Part shown: piece by piece, positions 23,544 through 33,765 of the stretch
Numbering within the stretch: the stretch's first letter is position 1
How the letters are laid out: each line of letters starts with the position of its first letter
From: Saprospiraceae bacterium
GTDB taxonomy: Bacteria > Bacteroidota > Bacteroidia > Chitinophagales > Saprospiraceae
Assembly: GCA_022842725.1 (NCBI GenBank)
Contig: JALHOZ010000030.1
Span: forward strand, 1-54,411
Reading direction: 5' to 3'
DNA: 54,411 nucleotides
The notes under the pieces: model-generated
Database searches by the model: none
What the model was told of the DNA's origin: nothing
Seen by the model: only the letters and a program-made list of their open reading frames with translations
Made by a program: the position numbers and the translations under genes

Positions 23544-25457
23544 ATGTTGCCTTCATTTTTTACGGATTTCAGCCAAAACCTTACCGATGCCCTGGGCATG
23601 GTTTTTTTACACAGCCTTTGGCAATTTACCTTAGTTTGGGCTCTGTTATCGCTGATTCTCAAAAAAAATCTGGTGCGTTCTTCTCCGGTTCGTTATGCCA
23701 TTGCCCTGATATCATTATTTTTTTTGGTTGTAACTGCCGTCCTGACGTTTATATATTATTTTGAATTTGAAAGTTACCCGGAAGTGATATATCCTGCGGG
23801 TGTCCTCAATGATGTCAATATCATCATCCAGGAAAGCTCAGGTATACAGGATTCCCTGACACAATGGTTTTTGCCTTATCAGCATTGGGTGATCACCTTA
23901 TGGATAGCCGGAATTGTTCTGCTGAGTGGCAAAATGATTTTTTCGTTATGGTACGTTCAATTCGTAAAAAAGACAGCTTTTATTCCGGGTAACGAACATA
24001 TCATTGTCAAAAGCTGGCAAAATCTCACCCAAAAATTTGATATCAGAAAACAAATAAAAATCGGTTTTTCTCATCATGTACACACACCTTTGATTGTCGG
24101 TCAGATAAAACCCATCATCCTGTTTCCTTTTAGTGTCGTCAATCAATTGTCAGAAAAAGAAGTTGAATTTATCCTCCTGCATGAACTGGCACATTATGCT
24201 CGTTCGGATTATTGGGCAAATCTTTTACAATCCTTTGTCGAAGTACTGTTTTACTACCATCCGGCAGTGTATATAATTTCTATGTACATAAGAGAGGAAA
24301 GAGAAAATTGTTGTGATGAATTTGCTTTAAAAACAATAGGTGGGCAGCCGGTGGATTATGCCAAAACCCTTATCAGACTTCAGGAATTTGAAGCCGGAAA
24401 ATCTCCTGAATTATCTCTTGCTTTTACCGGTAAAAATAAAATATTTATGGATCGTATTAAAAAAATTCTCAACATGAATCAGCAAAAAAATGTTAAAAGT
24501 GAACATGCGTTTTTGAGCATGCTTATCGTCCTGGCTTTGTTTTTTGCCACAAGGGAAACCATAGCCAACAATTTTTTTCCCAATCAGGTGACTGATTATT
24601 TCAGCCTCGTTTTTCCCGACGGATTTACAAAACCTTCTGTCCAATCCGACACTTTGCCTAAAACCAAAGAAAGTATCACCATCATTCAGAAGGACGATGA
24701 CAAAGAGGTCAAAGTTCAAATGGAAAACGGGGAAATTCGCAGATTGGAAATTGATGGTAAAGAAATTCCCGCCGAAGAATACAACAAATACAGCGATATC
24801 ACCCAAAAAATGAAGATCAGAAATCGTCCGGAAGGTATGGACGGCAGACCTCAGATTTTTATGTTTGACCTCAATGATGACGGTCTTCGCTGGCAGGGAG
24901 ATATGGACATCAAATGGGATTCTTTATTTGGCGGATTATCATGGGAAAAACTTGAAAAACTTGAGTTTGATGAAAAAGAAATTCATGATAATATGGAAAA
25001 AATGGAAGAAAGAATAAAGAAGTTAAATTTCAGATTTATATCTCCGGATTCCATGATGTCATTTAACGGGCCTGAAAAAAATATCCGAATCTACAGACAT
25101 CCGGATGGTGAAGATGAAGAATTTCAACAACACTTCGAATTTTCTTTTCCGGATCAGCCGGGATTGAGAAAAGATCTGGAATTTGAAATAGAAAGAGAAT
25201 TCGGCAGGGGAAAAAACATCAATGAAATCTTAGGCAATCAACTGAATGCCGATGGATTATTGATTCCCGGAAAGGAAAATAAAGTCGAACTTTCAGGAAA
25301 AAATCTCAAAATCAATGGCGAAAAACAACCTTCCAATATCTGGAATAAATACAAAAGGATTTTTGAAGAGGAAACAGGTAATGTTATGGAAAAAAAATCC
25401 CGCATCTCCTTCCATTTTTGGGGCAAAGAAGTCAAAAGAAGATACAGGGCCCTTTAA
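23544..25457 (+). CDS. BlaR1-type M56 family membrane metallopeptidase
   Basis: A 637-residue inner-membrane zinc protease, the presumed signal transducer for the adjacent repressor. Membrane helices are visible near residues 15-40, 48-72, 105-130 and about 320-340. The zinc motif HELAH is at 213-217, followed by ARSDYWANLLQ and the downstream YYHPAVYIIS and RENCCDEFA segments typical of M56. After the last membrane helix come about 300 residues rich in Glu, Lys and Asp (DDDKEVKVQMENGEIRRLEI, then EKMEERIKKL), presumably extracytoplasmic. There is no penicillin-binding sensor domain as in staphylococcal BlaR1, so the ligand is not a beta-lactam by any visible evidence. It is cotranscribed with the repressor. 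Confidence 0.9.
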   Translation: MLPSFFTDFSQNLTDALGMVFLHSLWQFTLVWALLSLILKKNLVRSSPVRYAIALISLFFLVVTAVLTFIYYFEFESYPEVIYPAGVLNDVNIIIQESSGIQDSLTQWFLPYQHWVITLWIAGIVLLSGKMIFSLWYVQFVKKTAFIPGNEHIIVKSWQNLTQKFDIRKQIKIGFSHHVHTPLIVGQIKPIILFPFSVVNQLSEKEVEFILLHELAHYARSDYWANLLQSFVEVLFYYHPAVYIISMYIREERENCCDEFALKTIGGQPVDYAKTLIRLQEFEAGKSPELSLAFTGKNKIFMDRIKKILNMNQQKNVKSEHAFLSMLIVLALFFATRETIANNFFPNQVTDYFSLVFPDGFTKPSVQSDTLPKTKESITIIQKDDDKEVKVQMENGEIRRLEIDGKEIPAEEYNKYSDITQKMKIRNRPEGMDGRPQIFMFDLNDDGLRWQGDMDIKWDSLFGGLSWEKLEKLEFDEKEIHDNMEKMEERIKKLNFRFISPDSMMSFNGPEKNIRIYRHPDGEDEEFQQHFEFSFPDQPGLRKDLEFEIEREFGRGKNINEILGNQLNADGLLIPGKENKVELSGKNLKINGEKQPSNIWNKYKRIFEEETGNVMEKKSRISFHFWGKEVKRRYRAL

Positions 25458-25880
25458 TGATATAATATATCAGGCAAGGTTTTTACGAATTTTTATTTTA
25501 TAAATGTTGATTGTATGTTTATACATACATAATGGTCGCTGTTTCCCTTTCGTGTTTCAATTTATTTCTAATCCGTTTTTGTCGTTTCACCTTATTTTGG
25601 AAGCGACAAAAACGGATTTTTTTATCTTATTTCCATCTGTTTTTTTTTATGGTTTTCCTTTATTTTAAAAAAAACAATCCAAAGATATAAAGGTGTTTTT
25701 TGTTATAACAGGGTCATATTTTTTGTTCCGGCGGAAGTGTAACGTCAGGTTTTGACATTTGCTGAAGTCTTTACATACAAGTACCACGGATTTTTCAAAC
25801 ATTTTAATAATAAATTGGTTACCCATAATATCTTTTTTTTTACCTTCGTGCTCCATTCTAAAACTCACATACATAACATA
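25458..25880. other. Intergenic region between the M56 gene and gcvP
   Basis: It contains the strong terminator at 25570-25624 and otherwise AT-rich sequence. TACCTTCG at 25841-25848 is a one-mismatch candidate -7 element for gcvP, but no well spaced TTTG lies upstream. No gene or riboswitch is seen. Confidence 0.4.
25570..25624 (+). terminator. Strong rho-independent terminator of the blaI-blaR1 operon
   Basis: A 15-bp perfect stem (AATCCGTTTTTGTCG and its complement at 25604-25618) encloses a 19-nt loop and ends in a T-rich tract. It lies about 110 bp after the M56 stop codon. Confidence 0.92.
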
Positions 25881-28751
25881 ATGATTCCTCAGACACCCAA
25901 TCATTTTCTGAAAAGACACATAGGTATCACACCCGCTGAGCAGGAAAAAATGCTTGAGACCATCGGTGTGGACAGCCTTAAAACACTCATCAATGAAACG
26001 GTTCCCTCCGGAATCAGAATGAAAAATAGGCTGAACCTTCCGGACGCCCTTTCAGAATATGAATACCACAAAACCCTGAAAGAAATCGCCTCAAAAAATA
26101 AAGTTTTCCGCACCTACATCGGTCAGGGATACTACAATACCATCACCCCGGCAGTCATCGCCAGAAATATTTTTCACAACCCGGGATGGTACACACAATA
26201 TACACCTTACCAGGCTGAAATCGCTCAGGGAAGACTGGAGGCATTGCTCAATTACCAAACCATGGTATCTGATCTCACCGGCCTTCCGATTGCCAATGCT
26301 TCTCTTCTCGATGAAGGTACAGCTGCCGCAGAAGCGATGGCTATGTGCGAAGGAATCCGCAATAAAAAAAGAAAAAACAACCCTTCCAAAAAGTTTTTTG
26401 TCGACCAACATGTTTTTAAACAAACCCTCGATGTTGTTCTGACCCGGGCACTACCTCTGCATATCGAAGTGGTCACCGGAGATATCCATTCCTTTGATTA
26501 TAACGAAGATTATATCGGTGTCCTGATTCAATATCCGAATGCCGAAGGAAAAGTCGAAGACTTCCGCAAAATTGCCCAAAAATGTAATGACCTCGAAATT
26601 CAGGTTATCGTTTGTTCGGACCTGCTCAGCCTTACCATGCTGACTCCTCCGGGAGAATGGGGCGCTGATGTCGTTGTCGGAAATTCTCAGCGTTTTGGTG
26701 TTCCGATGGGATTCGGTGGTCCTCATGCTGCTTTTTTTGCAACCAAAGATGATCACAAAAGAATTATTCCCGGAAGGATCATCGGTGTTTCTGTAGATCA
26801 GTACGGAAAACCGGCCCTCAGAATGGCTTTACAAACCCGTGAACAACATATCCGCAGAGAAAAAGCGACTTCCAATATATGTACCGCACAAGCATTGCTT
26901 GCTGTTATGGCAGGAATGTATGCCGTGTATCATGGTCCGGATGGTTTGAAAGATATCGCATTGCAGGTGCACCTGAAAGCTCAGAGTCTAGCTTCCCGAT
27001 TACAGGCCATGGGACTCAATATCAAACATACATTATTTTTTGATACCGTATCTGTTGAAGCAGACCAAACGACAAAAAAGGCACTGCAGAAATTTTCGGC
27101 CAAACACATGATGAACTTCTTTTATCAAAATGATGTCGTCACCATTTCTTTGGATGAAACAACGTCAGATACAGATGTAAATGACATCGTCCGCGTATTT
27201 GCTTTGGCTAAAAGTGTGGAGTTTATTCCCGGAAATTCAAAAGTGAAGGCCGCTTCTTTCGGAAAATTAAAAAGAGAATCTTCCTTTTTGACACATCCGG
27301 TTTTTTCGGCGCATCATACTGAATCCAAAATGATGAGGTATATCAAAAGCCTGGAAAACAAAGACCTTTCCCTCGTCCACTCTATGATTTCATTGGGTTC
27401 CTGCACGATGAAGCTCAATGCAGCTTCAGAGATGTTTCCGGTTTCCTGGCCTGAATTTGCAGATATCCACCCTTTTGCTCCATCAACTCAAACTGCCGGA
27501 TATCTCCAGATTTTTGAAGAATTGTCACAATACTTATGTGAGGTCACCGGTTTTGATGCTTGTTCGCTGCAGCCCAATTCCGGAGCTCAGGGTGAATACA
27601 CCGGTCTTCTTGCCATCAGAGCTTACCACCTCGCACACAAAGCGTTTCACAGGACTGTGGCCCTGATCCCTTCTTCTGCACACGGAACCAATCCGGCCAG
27701 TGCGGTGATGTGTGGTATGTCGGTCGTCGTAGTCGCCTGTGATGAAAAAGGAAATATCGATGTGGCTGACCTAAAAGCAAAAGCCATCGAACATAAAGAC
27801 AATCTTTCTTGTCTCATGGTCACTTATCCGAGTACACACGGTGTTTTTGAAACATCCATCAAAGAAATTTGTCAGGTAATACACGACAACGGTGGATTAG
27901 TCTACATGGACGGAGCCAATATGAATGCTCAGGTAGGTCTTACCAGTCCGGGACTTATCGGCGCTGATGTTTGTCACCTCAACCTGCACAAAACATTTGC
28001 CATTCCTCACGGAGGAGGCGGTCCGGGTATGGGACCTATCTGTGTCAATGACAAACTCGCTCCTTACCTTCCGGGTCACGTTTTTGCCAAAACAGGTGGT
28101 AAAAAAGCCATTCATGCAGTTTCTTCCGCACCTTGGGGTAGTGCATCTATCTTGTTAATTTCCTACGGATATATCCGTATGTTGGGTTGGGACGGTGTGA
28201 CCCTGGCAACAGAATATGCGATCCTCAACGCAAATTATATGAAAGCAAGACTGGAAGGCAAATACGATATTTTATACTCCGGCGAAAACGGAAGAGCAGC
28301 TCACGAGATGATCATCGACCTGAGACCTTTCAAAGCTTTTGTCAGTGCCGAAGACGTAGCCAAAAGATTGATGGATTATGGTTTCCATGCGCCGACTTTA
28401 TCATTCCCTGTAGCAGGAACCATCATGGTAGAACCTACAGAAAGTGAAGACAAAGACGAACTCGACAGATTCTGTGATGCTTTGCTGCAGATCAGAGAAG
28501 AAATCGACCAGATTGCCAGAGGCGAGATGCCGGCAGAGTCCAACGTATTGTCCAATGCGCCACACACCGCTGAAATCGTTATGGCCGATGCCTGGGAAAA
28601 ATCATACAGCAGGGAAAAAGCAGCTTATCCGATTGCATATCTGAAAGAAAGGTCAAAATTCTGGCCTTCTGTATCCCGTATCGACGGTGCTTACGGAGAC
28701 CGGAACCTCATTTGTATTTGTCCTCCGATCGAGGATTATATGCAACAATAA
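25881..28751 (+). CDS. gcvP: Glycine dehydrogenase (decarboxylating), single-chain P protein
   Basis: GcvP is the PLP enzyme of the glycine cleavage system. It decarboxylates glycine and passes the aminomethyl group to the lipoyl arm of GcvH. From the ATG at 25881 the product has 956 residues, the length of fused P proteins. The frame extends 43 codons upstream, but that stretch lacks family character, while MIPQTPNHFLKRHIGIT is a normal GcvP start. The Schiff-base lysine is K704 in LNLHKTFAIPHGGGGPGMG. Other marks are YTPYQAEIAQGRLEALLNYQ near residue 110 and SLGSCTMKLNAASEMFP at the start of the second half. gcvH and gcvT are not in the window, so the system is dispersed. A terminator follows. 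Confidence 0.97.
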   Translation: MIPQTPNHFLKRHIGITPAEQEKMLETIGVDSLKTLINETVPSGIRMKNRLNLPDALSEYEYHKTLKEIASKNKVFRTYIGQGYYNTITPAVIARNIFHNPGWYTQYTPYQAEIAQGRLEALLNYQTMVSDLTGLPIANASLLDEGTAAAEAMAMCEGIRNKKRKNNPSKKFFVDQHVFKQTLDVVLTRALPLHIEVVTGDIHSFDYNEDYIGVLIQYPNAEGKVEDFRKIAQKCNDLEIQVIVCSDLLSLTMLTPPGEWGADVVVGNSQRFGVPMGFGGPHAAFFATKDDHKRIIPGRIIGVSVDQYGKPALRMALQTREQHIRREKATSNICTAQALLAVMAGMYAVYHGPDGLKDIALQVHLKAQSLASRLQAMGLNIKHTLFFDTVSVEADQTTKKALQKFSAKHMMNFFYQNDVVTISLDETTSDTDVNDIVRVFALAKSVEFIPGNSKVKAASFGKLKRESSFLTHPVFSAHHTESKMMRYIKSLENKDLSLVHSMISLGSCTMKLNAASEMFPVSWPEFADIHPFAPSTQTAGYLQIFEELSQYLCEVTGFDACSLQPNSGAQGEYTGLLAIRAYHLAHKAFHRTVALIPSSAHGTNPASAVMCGMSVVVVACDEKGNIDVADLKAKAIEHKDNLSCLMVTYPSTHGVFETSIKEICQVIHDNGGLVYMDGANMNAQVGLTSPGLIGADVCHLNLHKTFAIPHGGGGPGMGPICVNDKLAPYLPGHVFAKTGGKKAIHAVSSAPWGSASILLISYGYIRMLGWDGVTLATEYAILNANYMKARLEGKYDILYSGENGRAAHEMIIDLRPFKAFVSAEDVAKRLMDYGFHAPTLSFPVAGTIMVEPTESEDKDELDRFCDALLQIREEIDQIARGEMPAESNVLSNAPHTAEIVMADAWEKSYSREKAAYPIAYLKERSKFWPSVSRIDGAYGDRNLICICPPIEDYMQQ

Positions 28752-28780
28752 TTGTTCATTCTCAATATTAGTCAATAGTG

Positions 28781-28812
28781 AAGACACGAAATTGTTTTCG
28801 TGTCTTTTTTTT
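28781..28812 (+). terminator. Rho-independent terminator of gcvP
   Basis: AAGACACGAAA pairs with TTTTCGTGTCTT over 11 bp around a 4-nt loop and continues into about eight T residues, 30 bp after the stop codon. Confidence 0.93.
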
Positions 28813-28967
28813 TGTCCAATAAAAAAAGATAAGTTATTTTTTTTCTTTTTGAGGATAGGAAAATGGTAACCTGTCGGACCCAATTGTCGTTCAAAAATTA
28901 ACGTAACATTCCAAAATAAACAACAAAGTCCAAACAGATTACATTTTCCTATGAATTCCTAAGATTT

Positions 28968-31900
28968 TTACATTTTAATAAAGGGCACCGACGAAAGTGG
29001 AACATTTCCCACAAATCTAACAAAATAGCTTCCGGATGATAAGTCTCCGATAGATATCTTCTGCTGATTGATACCTTCTGATGTTTCGTGATATACAGTT
29101 TTAATGATTTGTCCCAATGCATTGGTCACCTGAAATGTTCCCCTCAGCTGTGGATTGGTCTCCCACGAAAGATAAATTTCCTCTTGTGCCGGATTGGGAA
29201 AAACAGACATCGTGGATTTTTTGTCTGATTGTGTTGTACTGCTTGATTTACAAACCAATAATTGAACGGTATTGGTGATGATCGGCTCGTTATAGTCGAA
29301 ATAAATGGCAGCCTGGTTTGGAATCAAGGTATTATTCGGTGCCTGTTTTTTAGGTTTGATATAATACGTCACATATCCGTGGCTGTTTTTTTCGTCGCGG
29401 GTAGAGTCCGGAAGGTATATCGGATCAAATAAAAAGGCCAGATTTCCGTCCGGCAATATCTGCATCCGGTACGGGTGGCTTGATGTACCTGCTCTGAGTG
29501 AAGTCATATCAAGATTGGCGTCTATTTTGTTTTTAATGGTGACAAAGGATGCCGGAAAATTGCCGGTATTCTGAAATCTGATGGTGTACTGCAACAATGA
29601 ATCTTTTTCCGTAAGGCAATCAGTCAACTGTCCGCCAATAACTTTAACACTGATGTCATTCGGATCAAAAGAACCTACCACTTCAATATTTAGGTTTTCT
29701 TCGTTGTCCACCAAAGTGGCATCATTCGCATCCGGATATACGTGCGCGGTAAACTTTAATCTTTTGCCCAATGGAGTGGGTACCGGGACATTAAAACGAA
29801 TTTGAAAATTTTGACTACCAAAAAATGCCGGCAGGTCGGTAAAAAATAAGGTTAATTCTTGATTGGTTATGTCTACAGCATTTGCACCTGTTATGTACAT
29901 GATAGCAGGGTCAAAATTTAGTTTTACCTCTCCCGTGGTTTTGTACAAACCGACATTCGAAACTGTAATAAATAAGTCAAAATCAAAACCCGGTCTTGGC
30001 GGAGTGGTGTAGGACATGCTTACTTTGAGATCCTCTACTTCATACGGCGTATCGTAAAATTGATGACCATCAGATATTTGTCCTGCCGTCAGCACAGACG
30101 TAGTGATGGCACCTGTCGGACATACAGGATTCAGATAGTCCGGATGCTGATTGATGACGTAAGCCTGATCTTTTGGAACATAAAACTGAAAGTCGCCACC
30201 TGCAGCAGTCCTTGTATATCCCTGTGCGGTAGGAAGGCAGGAAATCATCACATTTTCCAATCCTTTTTCACCTGTTGTTTCAGTACAGTCAACGTTATCG
30301 TCCACCCATACCTTGCCCCTGACGATGGCCGCACAATCATAATTTGTAAAACCGATGGAAGGAACAAAATCCTGAGCCATACAGCCGTTTTGGTCCGTGA
30401 CAATCACCCCCATACCAAAATAGGCCGGCAAACCGGAAATCATATTGGTGGTTTCACCTGTTCCCCAACGGTATTGATACGGTGGTGTGCCTCCGGAAAC
30501 CAAAGCTTCAGCCTGTCCGTCTTTTTCGAATATACAACTAGCCTGGGTAACATCCATCTGAACATTGAGATTTCCCTGATGACTGGACAGGTATACATTT
30601 TTAACAATACTACAGCCCTTCTGATCGGTAATCGTCACCCAATAATCTCCTTTGCCGATCGAAGTCAGATTTTGGTTGACCGAACCGTCACTCCAAAGAT
30701 ACGTAAATGGTGGGTGCGATCCGTTTGCGGAAAGATACAGGGCACCATTTTTTTCTTCACAGGTAGCAAGTTGAGTAGAAATATAAGTAAAAATTTGGTT
30801 GTCAATAAACACATTGGTTGCGACAGTTGTGGCACAACCACCTGCATCCGTGACGGTACAGCTATAATAACCGGCATCCAACCCAACGATGTTTTGGGTG
30901 GTCATCCCGTTACTCCAGATAAAAGACATCGGTTGATCACCTCCGTTGATCTCAAGCTGAATGCTACCTTTACTGGTCTCACATTTTTCATTGGTGACCA
31001 GAGCCTGGACAGAATAGTCAGCTTTATTTTGAATGTAATAAAATCCGTTTGATGAACATCCTTCACTGTCAGTGACCACCACCTGATACGAACCCTGACT
31101 CAGTCCGGAGATGATATTTTGGGTTTCTCCGGTATACCAGGCATAAGAATAGGGTGGTGTTCCAAAACTCGTTTGTATTGAGATACTTCCGTTGTTTTGA
31201 TCGCAGATTTCATCCAAAACTGTCGGATTAAGAATAATCGGAGAAATTGAAAACACATATTGAAATCCGGTTTCCTGACACCCATCAGCGTCTGTAACCG
31301 TGACGAAATAATATCCTTGTTGCAGTCCGGTGAGAGCCGCACCGGTCATTCCGTTGTCCCAAACCCAGGAATAAGGCGCTTTCCCTCCGTTGGCCACACC
31401 GGAGATGGTACCATCACCTTTATCGCAGTTTTCATTGGTAGGGCTCGTTGTCACGGTAAATGCCTGTATTTTATGTAAATACACAAATTGTCTGGCAAAA
31501 CAGCCTTCTGCATCTGTCACGACAACTTCGTAATTTGTATTGCCCGGGATGTTGGTTATGGTTTGTGTATTCCACGTTTGTCCCGTTTCAAAAGATTTCC
31601 ATTCATAACTAAAAGGTGGTAATCCTCCGGCATTGACATTGACAGACAATTGTCCTGAATTCAGACCGCAGTTTGCAGGAGTCGGATTGATGGTCAATTG
31701 TATATCGTTCAACTGGGTTATTTCTATGCCGAGACTGTCTCTTTGTTCGTTAAGTGCTGAAGTTTCAGTCGCACAACCATTGGCATCAGTGATGGTGACA
31801 AAATACATGCCTGAGGCGACATTTTCAATTCTGTGGGTGGTCGCACCATTACTCCACAAATACGTATAAGGGATAGCACCGCCGGATACCGATGAGATTT

Positions 31901-32291
31901 CCGCGCTGCCATCCGTCGCCGGACAGTTTGCCGGAGTCGTTTGCCATGAAAAAGTGAACGGTGGATAAACTGCTATTTCTTTGTTTGATCCGCATTGTCC
32001 ATTCGCATCTGTGACTTCCACAAAATAATATCCGGGTTTGACACCAGTGACAATTTGGGTATTGGCTGAAAAGTTTGGGTTACTATAGGTTTTCCATTCA
32101 TAAGTATATGGTGGCGTACCGGTGGTGACCGTTGCCGTGAGTATGCCGTCATTATTGCAGGGCTGCTGAATGTCTACAGTGACTTGTAATACATCGTTGC
32201 ATTGACCGGAAGCATTTGAAAAAAACAAAAAAGTATGTATCAGGGCAATCAGCATAACTTGTATAGCCCGTAAATATATTTTTGGCAACAT
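28968..32291 (-). CDS. SprB-repeat surface protein with T9SS sorting domain
   Basis: A 1107-residue exported protein. A signal peptide (LIALIHTFLFFSNASG) is followed by eight SprB-type repeats across about residues 30-640, each shaped like GGxPPYxYxWSNGxTTxxI, then GxYxVTVTDxxGC. Next comes an SdrD/Cna-B-like domain (VRGKVWVDDNVDC, about 660-740), then a DUF11-like region with SFDPNDISVKVIGG and QYTIRFQNTGNFPA that ends IYFDYNEPIITNTV. The tail is a T9SS type A domain (MSVFPNPAQEEIYLSWE, near residue 1030). SprB is the gliding adhesin of Flavobacterium johnsoniae, but these repeats are widespread and do not alone prove motility. The ATG at 32291 precedes the signal sequence by a short basic stretch (LPKIYLRAIQ). 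It is convergent with gcvP. Confidence 0.88.
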   Translation of the reverse strand: MLPKIYLRAIQVMLIALIHTFLFFSNASGQCNDVLQVTVDIQQPCNNDGILTATVTTGTPPYTYEWKTYSNPNFSANTQIVTGVKPGYYFVEVTDANGQCGSNKEIAVYPPFTFSWQTTPANCPATDGSAEISSVSGGAIPYTYLWSNGATTHRIENVASGMYFVTITDANGCATETSALNEQRDSLGIEITQLNDIQLTINPTPANCGLNSGQLSVNVNAGGLPPFSYEWKSFETGQTWNTQTITNIPGNTNYEVVVTDAEGCFARQFVYLHKIQAFTVTTSPTNENCDKGDGTISGVANGGKAPYSWVWDNGMTGAALTGLQQGYYFVTVTDADGCQETGFQYVFSISPIILNPTVLDEICDQNNGSISIQTSFGTPPYSYAWYTGETQNIISGLSQGSYQVVVTDSEGCSSNGFYYIQNKADYSVQALVTNEKCETSKGSIQLEINGGDQPMSFIWSNGMTTQNIVGLDAGYYSCTVTDAGGCATTVATNVFIDNQIFTYISTQLATCEEKNGALYLSANGSHPPFTYLWSDGSVNQNLTSIGKGDYWVTITDQKGCSIVKNVYLSSHQGNLNVQMDVTQASCIFEKDGQAEALVSGGTPPYQYRWGTGETTNMISGLPAYFGMGVIVTDQNGCMAQDFVPSIGFTNYDCAAIVRGKVWVDDNVDCTETTGEKGLENVMISCLPTAQGYTRTAAGGDFQFYVPKDQAYVINQHPDYLNPVCPTGAITTSVLTAGQISDGHQFYDTPYEVEDLKVSMSYTTPPRPGFDFDLFITVSNVGLYKTTGEVKLNFDPAIMYITGANAVDITNQELTLFFTDLPAFFGSQNFQIRFNVPVPTPLGKRLKFTAHVYPDANDATLVDNEENLNIEVVGSFDPNDISVKVIGGQLTDCLTEKDSLLQYTIRFQNTGNFPASFVTIKNKIDANLDMTSLRAGTSSHPYRMQILPDGNLAFLFDPIYLPDSTRDEKNSHGYVTYYIKPKKQAPNNTLIPNQAAIYFDYNEPIITNTVQLLVCKSSSTTQSDKKSTMSVFPNPAQEEIYLSWETNPQLRGTFQVTNALGQIIKTVYHETSEGINQQKISIGDLSSGSYFVRFVGNVPLSSVPFIKM

Positions 32292-32511
32292 AATAAAGGT
32301 TTAATGATAAAGAAAAAATCGTTTATACATGTATTTCTTTGTAGAATCACCGATGTTCCAAAACGTTGCACAACCTTATGTTGTTTTTTTGAATCCTGAC
32401 TTTTTCCTGAAGCTATTCTGGCAGATAATTTTTTGAAGTATCTACCTTATTGTGAATATTATTGAAGGTATAATAATGACTTCAGGAATAATAGTTTTTC
32501 GTTTTTTTCAT

Positions 32512-32551
32512 AAAAAAAGGAGTACCCCGACCTGGCTTTCGGAGTACTCCT
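32512..32551 (-). terminator. Rho-independent terminator of the small beta-barrel gene
   Basis: Read leftward, AGGAGTAC and GTACTCCT pair around a partly paired interior (TCCGAAAGCCAGGTCGGG) and run into seven T residues. It lies just past the stop at 32560. Confidence 0.88.
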
Positions 32552-32559
32552 GTTATTTT

Positions 32560-33114
32560 TTATTTTCTTTTTGGCGAAGAAAATTTATAAGCCATTGTCA
32601 CCGCAACAGCATTGGAATTAAATCCAGCATTTACATCAATGACATCTGCAAAAATTTCATCTTCATAAAATGTAGAAGCACTTAAAGTCGGAATCGTCTC
32701 CAAACTTACATAAAATTTATCAGAAAAATCATATTGAAATCCCAATACATATCCCAAAAATACACCGATATTACCTCCGGTAGAACCATCGCTGTTGACC
32801 AGGCTAAAGTTAAAACCCGGCTCCCACCCATGAATAAATTTTAACTTGTCGACAATGTTTTTTCTTTTTTCCACCCCGGCTGCCAGATTGATTTCAAATC
32901 CAAAATCGGTTCCTTCACTAATCTGCAAACTTACATTTGATGCGGCCACACGATATCGTTTGTACTTCATCCCGTCTTCACTTTTTTTGTAAATAAAGTC
33001 AATATCCTGAATATTGTTAAAACGAAGTCCTAATTCTCTCGACATATCCTGTGCCGATGCCTGAAAATTAAAAAAACAAAACATCAAAAAAATAAATGAA
33101 AATTTGTTGTTCAT
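32560..33114 (-). CDS. Small outer-membrane beta-barrel-like protein
   Basis: A 184-residue exported protein with signal peptide MNNKFSFIFLMFCFFNFQASAQ. The mature part alternates hydrophobic and polar residues in barrel-like strands: VSLQISEGTDFGFEINLAAG, NIGVFLGYVLGFQYDFSDKFYV and NAVAVTMAYKF near the C-terminus. That fits a small outer-membrane barrel of the PorT or OmpA-like type, though the last residues (KFSSPKRK) do not end on the usual aromatic. I do not recognise a named family. It is a single leftward gene with its own terminator, downstream of which lies the SprB-repeat gene in the same direction. Confidence 0.7.
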   Translation of the reverse strand: MNNKFSFIFLMFCFFNFQASAQDMSRELGLRFNNIQDIDFIYKKSEDGMKYKRYRVAASNVSLQISEGTDFGFEINLAAGVEKRKNIVDKLKFIHGWEPGFNFSLVNSDGSTGGNIGVFLGYVLGFQYDFSDKFYVSLETIPTLSASTFYEDEIFADVIDVNAGFNSNAVAVTMAYKFSSPKRK

Positions 33115-33455
33115 AATGGTTAGATTTAGGTTATTAAATAAAAAACTATTCTTAACCTAAACGACATGAAATTGTTTTTTGCGGTTTGAACATTTCTTAA
33201 AATTTTATTAAAAAAATAATCATAACAAAAAACTGAGGTTGAGATTAAGGTTAAGATGGTTTCATCCTCAAAATTGTCAGCCATCTTCCGCGTCGACAAC
33301 TCATCATTTCACTCCGAAAGCTTTCGGAATCAAATCATCAAATCGTCCGTCAAAAAAGGGGCGTTAGCCCTGTTATCTTAGTAGAATAATTATAAAACGA
33401 TAATTTGAGGGGCGTCAGCCCTGAGTTCTCAGAATATGGTCCAATAATTTTGGTT

Positions 33456-33502
33456 CATTTTCTCTGTTTTACCCCAACCCTGAACGGGAGCCAGAGAAAA
33501 TG
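33456..33502 (+). repeat. Loop-conserved hairpin H1
   Basis: CATTTTCTCTG (33456-33466) pairs perfectly with CAGAGAAAATG (33492-33502). The 25-nt loop begins TTTTACCCCAACCC and contains a CCC/GGG inner pairing. The loop is shared with hairpins of unrelated stem sequence nearby; the 5' arm and loop recur without the 3' arm at 34095 and 34687. Confidence 0.8.
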
Positions 33503-33528
33503 GATTTCAGTATTTAGATTCCGGTGTA

Positions 33529-33717
33529 TTACTTCCCACCGAGGCCATCATCGTCCGGGGCTCCCTTGAGGGTCGGGGTAAAACCCGGGCGATGATGGCC
33601 GGTAATCCATCGACCGGCGAGCTGAGGAACGAAGACCGCTGAGCGATGGATTGAGTAAAAGAAGATACGATCCTGTTTTGATTGCGTTAAGCCTTCCAAA
33701 TGTTTTCGCTCAAGGGT
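33529..33717. repeat. 189-bp structured repeat unit, copy 1
   Basis: It contains a 17-bp stem with one G-T wobble (33543-33559 with 33584-33600). On the complementary strand its 24-nt loop reads TTTTACCCCGACCC followed by TCAAGGGAGC. A second 9-bp stem is AATCCATCG (33604-33612) with CGATGGATT (33644-33652). The second copy at 34983-35171 differs at only a few bases, some in the inner loop stem where pairing is kept. Confidence 0.82.
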
Positions 33718-33735
33718 GACTGACCGTTGCGCGCC

Positions 33736-33765
33736 ATTTTGAGCCCACCCACAAGGGCTCAAAAT
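33736..33765. repeat. GAGCCC palindrome, copy 1
   Basis: ATTTTGAGCCC and GGGCTCAAAAT form an 11-bp perfect inverted repeat with the loop ACCCACAA. GTTGCGC upstream and GCGAAC downstream can extend the pairing with one bulge. Identical cores lie at 34148-34177, 34331-34360 and 34740-34769. Confidence 0.85.

Noticed and set aside
25458-25880. A glycine riboswitch before gcvP
   Set aside because: The leader has no GC-rich paired aptamer pattern, only a terminator of the upstream operon and AT-rich sequence.
30060-31052. A 330-codon rightward frame opposite the SprB-repeat gene
   Set aside because: The leftward frame has clear domains, a signal peptide and a T9SS tail; the rightward frame is its shadow.
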